From positions 1 to 64,000 of the forward strand of contig JAQGBZ010000330.1 in the NCBI GenBank assembly GCA_034687125.1: DNA of 64,000 nt. The letters are read 5' to 3'. This document shows, in pieces, positions 45,567-56,800 of the stretch. The notes under the pieces were generated by a model that was not told the DNA's origin, searched no databases, and saw only the letters and a list, made by a program, of their open reading frames with translations. Source of the DNA: Neelides folsomi (taxonomy: Eukaryota > Arthropoda > Collembola > Neelipleona > Neelidae). Position numbers and translations under genes: made by a program. Each line of letters opens with the position of its first letter. Within the stretch, counting starts at the first letter, position 1.

Positions 45567-47770
45567 TTATACAAAACATTTAGAGTGATAAAGTTGGAAT
45601 TCTTCGATGATGAGAAAAACAAGTCTTGACAAATGATCATCAGAGGGGAAAACTGTTTCATCGCCGGTTCCGACCATGTACATTTTTCCATTGTAAGTCA
45701 CCGTTGTAATCATTAGAGCTAATATAAATTCATTCAACGTAATTAAATGAGTTTTTAAATTGTTCATCAGGATATGTCCTTATTGTTAATTAAATTTTTG
45801 TATATTAATTTACTAATTCTGAATTTACTCACGACAAGTTCCTGGAATAAGCGAAGCATCAATATTCAAGGTAATTAATTTCTTGCCAAAAAATTCAATT
45901 GGTCTTTTAGGTCCTGGAAAACTCGAAATGTTGAAAGTCGCTACTCGATTTGCGAATATCTTTTTGAGCAATGAGGGGAATATCCCTCCAAGAAGTGGAA
46001 TACTGATAAAAGTCAACATTGGAACAGGCGAATTCTTCAATGATTTTAATTTATGGTTGATCTTTTTCAGCCGCTTTTCTTCATTTTCTTCTCCAAGTGG
46101 AATTCTTATAAAAATAATTGTACTGAAAGATAAACAGCTATTATCTTTTGAAACAATTTTATTACAAATAAAGTGAGAAATAAAAATAAAATACCAATAA
46201 AACATTTGAACTTTGCATTTGTAAAGTTTATTTTTTAAAAACTGGGGCATTATAGCACTTTTTGTGACTCAATCTATCAACAAGAAAGAAAACAATAAGA
46301 AAGTACAACTAAATTAAGTTGTTTTTATTCCCATAAGATTGAGCTACTGAACAGTGCTGCAATGCCCCAAGAAAATAAAAACGATTTCCCTTTTGGTTCT
46401 GATTTCTCTTTAATAAAAACATGTACTTATAATGTTAAATGAGAATAGAAGGAATTTCCAAAATCTCTTGAAACTTACAAGTGATTCCTTAATTTGTTAT
46501 CAGGATGACCCGGGAAAGGTAATGGCGTTCCTAAAATATATTAACTACTTCATTAGTTTGAAAAATCTTTGATAAATACGAGTGATCATTTGAATTGAAT
46601 TTACCCATATGACAATATTGTGGGATGATGGTTCCAGTTTCATCCATAAACTTCCTAATTCCTCCTGTCACTGCCGAAGAAACCAGACTCGTAAGGGAAA
46701 CTCCGTTGCTTTGAGCGGTTTCTTTAAGCGTACCCAAATCCACTGGTTTTGAAATGCACTTGTGAGGAATTTTTGAATATTCTTTCATTGGTGAATGCCA
46801 GGCGTTGAAATCGTATCCTTCAACTGTTTGATAAATCCCTTCGTAGAGGCCGAAAAATAAAAGTCGAAACCAAAAAATGATTTTTGAAAAAATTGAAACT
46901 TTTGGTCCAGTTCCTGTTGGGATTAAATTCGTTTTTTCTCTACATAAATTGATTACAACTTTTGCAAAAGAATAGCCATCTCCTATGAAAAATCATTTTG
47001 AAAGAATTAGAATAAAATTTAAAATGCTTTTAATCGTAAATGTATCGACACATCGGTTTTATTTACCCATTGTATGATGAACTCTCCAAAAATAATATGA
47101 AAATTCATCATCTTTGGTTTTGCTATCCCAAGGACTTGAAATCTCTTCTGAATAATTCTTCACAATGACAATTTCCCATGGACTTCTATCTCGAACGAAA
47201 GGTTTCAAAATGAGTTCTTTGTGTATTCTAAGAATCTCTTTTGGACAAACATCTCCTCCTCGAGTATTGTCATAATAATTGATGTGATTCTTAATATCAA
47301 AATTTTTATCCCAAGCCCAATAAGCAAATCCACACCAGTAAGTAAGCTTTTGGCGAAACTCAGGGTAAATGTAATTCCCGTTTGCATGTTTCAAATTTAG
47401 TAATTTCTCCTCGATGATTTTTCTTGCATCTTCGACCTCAACGTCGCCAGCTAGAATTCCGCTGCTCATCAATGTCGCTTGTGGCTTGTGATATAAATCG
47501 TCAGCAGCAATGATATTGCTCCTTGTACTAATTACCAGAAAAGGTGTTTAAACAAAAGTTATAATTGGATATGAATTACCTGAGCATCTTACCGAGATCT
47601 TTCCTAATGATTGGACTCACTTTGAACACCACGAACCGGAAGAGATGGATCGGAGCGAAGAAAAGGAGGAGGACAAAGGGAGAAATGAGAATTGTGCAAA
47701 AGGAGAGGAAAATCGCAAATAATTTGAAACTTAATTTACGACAGTAATACTTGAACCGAATTCGGGACAT
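45567..47770 (-). CDS. WS/DGAT-type O-acyltransferase, copy A
   Basis: Bifunctional wax ester synthase/diacylglycerol acyltransferase (WSD) family enzyme, joining acyl-CoA to long-chain alcohols or diacylglycerol. Minus-strand exons: 47770-47580, 47527-47067, 46982-46605, 46530-46479, 46122-45833, 45718-45567, giving 507 residues. It starts with a membrane segment (FKLFAIFLSFCTILISPFVL). The acyltransferase motif HHxxxDG is HHTMGDG and is split by an intron after HHTMG. C-terminal blocks: SLTSLVSSAVTGGIRKFMDE, GTPLPFPGHPDNKLRNH, RIPLGEENEEKRLKKI, FPGPKRPIEFFGKKL, then a LMITTVTYNGKMYMVGTGD region. It lies directly downstream of copy B in the same orientation, a tandem duplicate. Intron 4 holds a MITE-like repeat. 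Confidence 0.88.
46242..46371. repeat. MITE-like element in acyltransferase A intron
   Basis: The left end reads CTGGGGCATTATAGCACTTT and later ACTCAATCTAT. The right end, reverse complemented, reads TTGGGGCATTGCAGCACTGT and later GCTCAATCTTAT. About 130 bp, no coding capacity. A relative lies at 41657-41760. Confidence 0.7.
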
Positions 47771-48086
47771 TTTGTACTCGTTGAAGTTAAATTTTGTATC
47801 ACGGGTTTTTTAATCTTATTGGATATAGAAATATAAAATTATAACATAAATTGAAATTTTAAAATGAATTCATTCATTTTGTCCTAATTTCACTTGCGAA
47901 TAAAAAAGGAAAGAGGGGTGAAAAGGAAGAAGAGTCTTGGAGTTGAGTGGAAGATTGAATGCGAAATTATTGTAATTAATTCTAATGTTTCATTTCAATT
48001 CCTTGCATATTCAGTTTTCAGATGTTGGGTGAGTTGGGAAGCGTGTGATGGGACTTGGCCTTTCACAACTTCAATAACGAGAATAT

Positions 48087-48623
48087 AATGGATGGAACAT
48101 AAATTTGGGAATCAGTTTTAACAAGGATAACTTTTTTATTAATCAACCGATTTTAATAAAATTTTAAATATAAGATCTCTATAATATATGCTAAAGATCG
48201 ATAAAGGCTATTATTGGTGCAAACTTAATATTTGATCAAAAAGTTGTAACAAAGTGTCAACCGAAATCCCGCCCGTTCCGTTCGAAAGCTTGAGAAAGAG
48301 ATGGAAATCTCCCCCCAGCATCCATTTTTAGACTGATTATTCATAAAGATATGGGATTTTGAGATTTCGAACTGTCCGGAACTCACTTTATTTTAAAAGT
48401 AAACCAGGAGAGACGAGTTGCAACCTAAAAATTGCTTCAACTTTTTCGGAATCAAGAGGCAGTTAACTCATTAACCATAAGTACATAGAAGCTGAAGGAG
48501 CATGACTTAATAATTTACTCTTTTAGCATATACCGAGAGAAACAATATAATATTGCTTTGGTTGATTAATAAAAAAGTTATGTGTTAAAACTGATTCCCA
48601 AATTTATGTTCCATCCATTATCT
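48087..48623. mobile_element. MITE with about 60 bp terminal inverted repeats
   Basis: The left terminus begins ATGGATGGAACATAAATTTG, then GGAATCAGTTTTAACAAGGA and TAACTTTTTTATTAATCAAC. The right terminus, reverse complemented, begins with the same 20 bases and runs GGAATCAGTTTTAACACATA, ACTTTTTTATTAATCAACC. TA lies at both outer edges. The interior encodes nothing recognisable and has a more GC-rich core near 48260-48320. The near-identity of the arms suggests a recent insertion. Confidence 0.9.
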
Positions 48624-49083
48624 AACCTGAATCCTGAATCAATGTCTATATTATTCTTTTAATGTTCAAATCCACTACATTAAGAATGGATTAAAAATAC
48701 TTGGGAATTTTTCAGTTATTTATTCCATTTGCAACACTACCCTTCATAATAAACACATCTACAAATTTTAGCAAAAATATTTGAGAGTTCTTTTGACCAT
48801 TGTAATTAAATAGTAATTAATATGTAAGTTATTTGTTGTACAAATGATTAATTAGCCATATTTATTTATATTGCACATTATGTGCATACATATTATACTA
48901 ATACTGTAGTAGCTATGTAATAATGTATGCTACTTATTAATATAAAAGTACTGATTATGAACAAAAATTGGATTTGTATGATACTAAAAACTAGATAAAT
49001 TATTAAAATATTTTAAAGTTGTATACTTAAAGTCAGATATTTATTAAATTTAACGTTAAAATTAAAATATTATGTTGATTTAA

Positions 49084-49179
49084 TATGCAATTAGAAATGA
49101 TAATTTGTAATAAATGTGCAATTAGAAATGATGATTTGTAATAAATATGCAATTAGAAATGATGATTTGTAATAAATAT
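49084..49179. repeat. Three-copy 31 bp tandem repeat
   Basis: The unit TGCAATTAGAAATGATGATT plus TGTAATAAATA occurs three times with starts at about 49086, 49117 and 49148. The copies differ at one or two positions. It lies downstream of the copy B stop codon. Confidence 0.9.
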
Positions 49180-49323
49180 TTATTAATGAAGGTTTTTATT
49201 GCACAAAACATTATTCGCATTATTATACATAATTTACATACTGAAAGAAAACAATGAGCTTTAGCACATCTGACACTTAATACCGTTACAGAGCACTTTA
49301 ATAACATCATATTTGAGGATTGT

Positions 49324-51531
49324 TCAAACAGCAAAGGTTGCGTGCATGGAGAGGAATTCCTGTGTGATTGAGTTGAGAAGACTCGACGCTTCTGTTTCAG
49401 TTGGAAAGAACCGAATATCACCAGTACACGACATGTAAAGATTACCAGCGTAGGTCACTGTTGTGAATACTAATGCTGAAAGTTAAATATGAAAATAAAA
49501 TAGAATTAAAATAAAATAAAGATAAACTCACTTATTTCTGAAAAACGAATCTAATCGATTTTTGTTAACTGTTTAATTATTTAAATTTTAATATTAATAT
49601 TTTACGGCTGCTTCCAGGAATAAATGAAACATCTATGTAGAGAGTTGTGAGCTTTAATCCAAAGAGCGTTAAAGGACGATTGGGTCCTGGAACTTTTAAA
49701 TGATTTTTATTAGATTTTAGATAACAAATTAAAATATGATTGTTGGTTGAAAATGTAATTGCTTGTTAATTCATTACAGGAAGTCATATTGAGTGTTGAA
49801 ACTCTATTTTCAAACACGTATTTAATCCAACTAGGAAAAAGTCCACCTAGAAAAGGAATAGCGAGAAAAACAAAAACAGGAGCTGGGGAATCTTTCAAAT
49901 GTTGAAATCTTTCTTCAATCTTCTTTAATCTTTTCTCCATTGAAGCTCCTCGCATTTTAATTCTTAAAAAGGCTGCTGAACTATTGAAACACAAAAATCA
50001 ACCCTAACCGTTTAAAGGTTAAATTAATTAAATTAAATTAATCAAATTAATGAAGTTTGGAGTTTTTTTACTAATAGTTGCGAAGTTTATCATCAGGATG
50101 ATTGGGAAACGGAAATGGCATTGCTGTATAAATATATGAATTTATTTAAATCAAGGTTGATACATTAAATATTTGCAATATTAATAAAAAGTACCACAGT
50201 GCATAATTGAGGGAAGATTGACGTTTTTTTGTTCCATGTATCTTTTGACACCTCCGGCCATTCCTGCAAGAATCACTGAAGAAAGTCCTACTTTAAGCTC
50301 TTTGGCGACTTCTTTCAATTTCTCCAGTGAAATTGGAGCAGCAAGTGCTTTTGAAGCGTCGCCTGAATGAGTTTTTAATGGAGAATGCCAAGCATTGAAA
50401 TCAAAGGCTTCGATCGTTTGATAGATTTCACTATAGACAGAAGTAAATACGAATTTAAGCCAATAAAGACAACGGGAAGTTTCAACTTCATTATTTTCTT
50501 TCCCAGGAGTTGAGATGAGATCTTTAGATTCTCCACACAATTTGATGCAAACCTTTTTCATTCATTGTCAATTAATTTGAATTAACTAATGACCTTAGGA
50601 TTAATTAATTTTTATTTATCTCACTTTTGCAAAACTGTACCCTGTAGAATATTTGTTTTGTCAAATGTTGAATCGATCAGAATGTGATTATAAAAGTGAT
50701 AAAAAAATTAATAAATTTTAATAAATTTTAATATTTAATTTTAATAAAAAATATTTAATCTTAATAAAAATGGCAATTGACCGTCTCCGAGTGTGTGATG
50801 AACCTACAAAATTTAAAATAATTAGTAAAAATATACCAAATCATTTTTAGTTTTCAAACCTTCCACAAAAAAACGGATTTTCTTGACTCGCCGTTCTCTT
50901 CAGTTTCATCTCGATCTTTCTCATTTTGTGAATTGTTGTCAAGATCGTTACGTGTATTTGAATGTGCTAATCCTGCATCATAATTACGCACGATTAAAAG
51001 TTCCCATAAAGCTTTTTCCTTTGAAAACGGTTTAAGCATAAAATCAGCGTGAACTTTGTTCAATTCAGATTTGGAAACTTTTTCTTTCCCGTCATTGTAA
51101 TAAGTGACATGATAAGAAATGTCAAAGTTTGGATCTGATTTCCAAAAGTAAAATCCCCACCATTTGTATAAATATTGTCGGAATTCGGGATAAATCAATT
51201 CCCCTGATTCTCCCTTCACTGTGATGATTTTCTCCCATATTGTTTTTTGAGCTTCGTTCAAATCAACATCACCTTCTAAAATGCCAGTTGCCAGAAGAGA
51301 AGCCCGCGGTCTTTTAAATAATTGGTCCCCAGTCATTACACTACTCCTGGCACTTAACATTTTCCCTAAATCTTTCCTAAAAACTGGGGCCAATTTAAAA
51401 AGAATAAAACGGAAAAGATAAATTGGAGATAAAAGAACGAGCAAAAATGGAACAGAACAAACAAACAAAAGAGACAACAAAAGAGAAATAAATTTCAAAA
51501 CAAATAATCTTAAGAATTTCTTCAAATTCAT
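49324..51531 (-). CDS. WS/DGAT-type O-acyltransferase, copy B
   Basis: Tandem paralogue of copy A, 520 residues. Minus-strand exons: 51531-50860, 50803-50782, 50641-50625, 50552-50195, 50123-50072, 49980-49778, 49692-49606, 49475-49324. The N-terminal membrane segment is LKFISLLLSLLFVCSVPFLL, then YLFRFILFKLAPVFRKDLGK, which aligns with copy A. The catalytic motif HHTLGDG is encoded by two micro-exons of 22 and 17 nt. Later blocks, VGLSSVILAGMAGGVKRYME, AMPFPFPNHPDDKLRNYY, FPGPNRPLTLFGLKLTTLYI and FTTVTYAGNLYMSCTGDI, correspond one to one with copy A. A polar insert (NTRNDLDNNSQNEKDRDETE) precedes the motif. Two introns of copy A (after LGKML and inside HHTMG) are absent or moved. Confidence 0.88.
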
Positions 51532-53815
51532 TTTTACTTCTGATTAAAATTGCTAATTAATTCAAAAATGAATTCTTCATTTAAAATCACTTTTAAGTAA
51601 ACTCATTAGGTAAAATTTTAAATTTTAAAATTAAAATATTATAAATCTTTTTTTGCTTAATCTGATTTAATTTAGATTTAGATTTCAATAAAAATAAAAA
51701 AGAATGGAGTAGAAAGTGTAATCGAAAGCGACTGCAACTGCTGGAAACTTAATTAAATTAAAGAGAAGTCGGTGAGGTTGATTTTCATACAAAATTCCCA
51801 TCATTTTTCCATAGGTAGCTGTGAGAATGAATTCGTTAAAAAGTGAATTGGGAAATTTCTCAATTGGCTCTTAAACTCTTAATGAAAATTGAAGGTGGTG
51901 GAAGTTTTAATTGAAAGGATGAATTAAATACACGAGATGAACCCAATGTTTGTAGTCGTGAGAAGGAGGAAATTCCTTCCTTTGTTCCTCCTTTTTTAAA
52001 CTTTTTTTATTAATTACAATTCCACTAGTGTGCATATAATCTACATTTTTCAGATACATACATCAATATATCAAATGTGTATAAATGAGAATGATAATTC
52101 GCGAAGAGGAATTGTAAATTTGCCCCTCACGTGAATTTATTCACGCTTCGTTAACCTTTTCTTATCACTCATCTTATCCAAAGCAATCGTCTTAATTTAT
52201 TCATTTAACTCCTTTTAGTCACGATTCACGACCTTTAATGACTTAAAAGCGGTAGTGTTTATATGCGTAATACTAAAATTTAATCAAGTTCATCATTACT
52301 CTAAACAGATGTGAACCTTTTTCATTAAATTGTACTGTAATTAAATTATCCTGACCTTTATAATAATGAAATTATTTATTCTGTGTGAGAATAAATATAA
52401 GATTTTGTTTTTTCACAAACTATAAACCTTAATTGTTTAATCAAACATAGTATTTATTTCCATTAACCATACTGGCACATATACCTATTTTACCTATATG
52501 TAATATAGTGAATCAAAACACTATACTAATTTTATAATATTAATGAAACGTATGAATGTAATGTATCAACGGATGCGAAAAGCTTAATTCAAATTATAAT
52601 GTTGAAAACAATCAAATATTTGCTATCAATTAATATTAAAAATGTATGAAATCAATAAGCGAAGAATTTTATCTCATAATTAGTTAGCGAAATGAAATTG
52701 AAATTGAAATTGGGTGATTTTTTAGAATATTTTTTAATTATGTTACGGATATTAATTGAAGCTCACAAAAAGCACTGAAGCACATTACATAAAGTACATA
52801 AGTAAAATATATTCAAATCAGATACTCTGACTCTTGTTATAGACAAGTTTAAATATAACATTATTGTCATAATACAAATAATCTCAATATTTCATAGTTG
52901 TATATTTAAAAAATAGTTTTAAAACATAAATAAAATACTATTAACATAACACGTATCAAATATTGTAAGTATTGTGATACGATTCAGGCAGTCTCTTTTT
53001 ACTAAATATCCAAACACATTATGAGCCTAATAAACTTTAAAAGTATTTACACAGACGTTCATTGTGACAGAAAAAATAATTTTCTCATTTTAAATAAAAT
53101 ATTTTTAAGTATTTTAGTACATCACAATTAAAATTGCATTTTTTCTTTTGTCCTTAACACATTTAAATCTATTTAAATTTAATTTGATTCTTATTCTTGT
53201 AAATTCAACTATAGCATTATCTATATTACAAATATATTTACGACTACATTCATCAATGACAAAATGAAATCCTGAGTATAAAATGAACTTAATATTTTAT
53301 AAACATTCAAAGGATTCAAAAAAAGGAAAGGGAGAAGTAGAGAAAATTACTATATAAAATTAAACAAATTACAACCCAACAGGAACGTCATAAAACTTAT
53401 TATAAACAAAGCCTCTTAACCCACAATTTTAAATATTCCCTAATATTTTAAATTTACACGGTTATTTATAAATATCAAAATGATCAACCGTCTTTTGGTG
53501 AATAATCGTATTTAATTGTATTTATGATCACAGGTACATTTTACATTTAAAAAATTTAAGCACAAATGACCAAGATTCATATATAAAAGTTCAAATTGAT
53601 AAAAATTATTATTAGTTAAATATAGAGAATGTAAATTCTCATATTATTGTTAGTTAAAATAAATTCGAATTATGTATGAATTGAAATTTTCTTCATTGTA
53701 AAGACTAATATTGATAATACAAAATATTTATTTAATATATTTTATATGTATTAAAAATACGTGCTTATTGAAGAATCAGTCTAATTTGATATTTAAATAT
53801 ATAAATGATAATTCG
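51532..53815. other. Intergenic, acyltransferase B to ELOVL
   Basis: 2.3 kb, very AT-rich, with no open frame that looks coding and no matched long repeat. The left end is the upstream region of acyltransferase B; the right end the 3' side of ELOVL. Confidence 0.6.
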
Positions 53816-56800
53816 TCAGTGTCGATGGTGAATTCCATTTCCATTTGAAATTCCATTCGAGTGGGATTTGACAATTTCATTGTTGTTCATCTTTGGTCCT
53901 CCATTAATGCCATTGGCGCCGTTGACGCCATTGCAGGCTTTCCCATTGAGCAGGGCTTCTTTCTCCAGACGCTGTTTTTCCGCAAGAGCTTTTTGTTCCC
54001 TGTCGTTTCTTTGATGTCGATATGTCTCAATGTAGAAATTGGTGAAGAGAGCGATGAGAGTAATGCAGTAAATGATGATGTAGCAGTTGAGGATAATCGG
54101 GAATTCGCAAGTTGAGCTCATTCCCATGATCAAATGTCCGATAATTGCGCAGAATTGAACCTATTTAAATAAAGAATATTTTAACAATGGATTTTTTAAA
54201 TCTAAAATTAATAGTTATATTTTACTAATCATTAATTTTTTTAAATATTAAATGGATTTACAAGTTGGAGTTGTGTGAGGTATCGTTTCCACCAGAGGAA
54301 CTTTTGGAACCGCGGTCCGAATGCAGAAAGGAAATAATATGAGTACATGATCATGTGCACGAACGAATTGATCATACACTGGAAAAACACTGAAAAATGA
54401 CAAAAATGTTTCAGGTAAAAATAGATTATGAAATTTATTTGAACCTTAAATTATTGCTGAGAATGATAATTTACAGTCTTATAGTTTGGTTATATTTTTA
54501 CGCGGTATATACCGTGGTATTCACTCTTACTGTAATACTTGATTTGTTATATAGCTAATAGTTATTGGTCAATTTTTTATATAATTTTTTATTACCTAAC
54601 CTTATTTGTGCGTACTAACCTTGGCCACCTGGAGTATATTTGGCTCCTAACCACCAATTGAGAATCATCGACCCGTGATGATACACATGAAGGAATGTCA
54701 CTTGAGAATTCTTTTTTCTCAGGATGAAGAAGATCTAGAATTTCATTTTTTTCATGGCTTAGAAATTTATTTACACTAGTTTCTAATTCTTATAAAATAA
54801 TTAAAAGGTTATAAAATGAATTTTTGGTTCATTAAAAATTATAAATAAAATATCATTTAACAAAGAATTTCGAAAATTTAAAAACTCATTAAAAAGTAAA
54901 AAATTAAATTACAAAATTAAAATACTTTAATATATTTTTTAAGTTTTTTTAAGTTTTTTAAATTAAAATCTTAGAAATTGGTATAGACATTGAGTTATTT
55001 AATATACTTACGGTGTCAAATGTATCTATAATTTTGGAGAAAAAGAACCACCAACAAGCGGCCGCAATCTGAAATTAAAATTTATCATTATTTATTATAT
55101 ACTTACATACTAATATTAGTTATATTATTAGAGATTGACAAATAAAGAAAAACAGTAATTTGGTGAAAATTTGAGATCAATAGCCAATTTGTATTAAGTA
55201 GGAACAAAAATATTTGCCACGCTTGGATTTTTAATACCAAAAGCATTAAAACAATATTTCAACTTATATGTTAGGAATTGCAACTGTACAATCCTTTAAT
55301 TGTAAAGTTGCAATATTAAGGAGAATAATTAAATGCAATATAAATAAATGTATCTAAAAGTATTCAACTACAAGAGTATTACACTATGTATATATATGTA
55401 AAGGCGCAAAATGTAAAAGAAGGGTGTAAACATTCATTGTCAGTACTAATACCTATTTTACCTATATACCAGAACATTAAATTTTTGTACTGCTCTCAAG
55501 CCTCTGTGCGTTACTGCTAATTTACATGCGGTTAAGATTTAAAGCTTATTTATTCATGGTTAACATTTTAAGCCTTTCCCTGTTCAAGTTTAATTCTGTT
55601 TGAGATTCTGAGTCTCAATGACTTCTACTAACATGTAAAATGTAGGTGAAATGTTGAGCTACATTTGGACAGACTTAATAAAAGGTTTTCATATCTCCGC
55701 TAGTGTGGAAAAGAGATTTGAAATTCTCGTCGTTTGTCAAGAAATTGCAAGGTTAATTAGAAGTGCGACTAATTAGTCTGTCGCTTCTCTATTATATTCG
55801 CAAACGCGAAGGAGAGAATTAAAAACTAAAGTTGTTCTACTCAACGTACTTCTCTAGAATGAACATTTCATATTTATCGTTCCTTGTTAGGGAGTTTCAG
55901 AAAGATGAATTTTTTCCCTTTGTTTTAAACTTTCGTCATATTACGTGCAATTTGTCAAGTGAAGCCAAGACAAGCTATTTCGTTCCACATGAATTTCTGC
56001 ACAAATTCCTTAATAGTTCCGATTGGAATTTCCCTTTTTTATCGTTCCTCGTTTAATGAACACATTGATTTCTCAAATTTCTATTTAATATCTTTTATAT
56101 CATTTCTCATTCACTTTCCACATCGCGAAATTATGTATCTCTTTCATATTTGATTCTCACGTCTATATTTGAGGATCTTATTTTATACTTAAATACTAGT
56201 AATACTCCTTATATCACTTATTTTTTATATCAATACAATACATTACTGAATTATCTTGGTGTTCTTAAAACAAATTCAACACATTCAAAGCATGTTATAT
56301 TAATATAGAGTGAGTATTAAAGGTTTATAAGAAATTCTTGAGTTAAATATATATAAGAAAATGTGAAACTTGGTTAAATTTTATATAATATATATATATA
56401 TCTTATATATAATATATTAATTATAAAAGATAAGCTCATTTTTTACCCTCAAAGCTTGAGGAGAATTGCTGTAATCCACAGGTTGACATCGTAAACTGTA
56501 ACTCGACTGCCACGCACTTATTAGAAACTATAAAAAATCATTTTTAACAGTCTTTCATAATTTGGGTAAAAATACAAAGACCAGAATGCATACTTCTTTA
56601 AACATATAAGCCGAAATGAAGACTTGAAAGAGATTGTAGATTTTGAGGAAATTTCTTAACGTGTACGCGGGCCGTTTCTCCATTAGCTTTGGGCCAATGA
56701 GGACGGTGAGGAAATAGGAACAAATGATGAGGATTATCGGCGTCCATCGCCGCATCAGAAACCAATGCTGAACTCGAGGATCTGCAAGAAATGAAGATTT

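Larger units (their letters stand above)
47771..49323. other. Intergenic between the two acyltransferase copies
   Basis: Holds a 537 bp MITE (48087-48623) and a 31 bp tandem repeat (49084-49179). No gene. The left end should hold the promoter of copy A. Confidence 0.6.
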
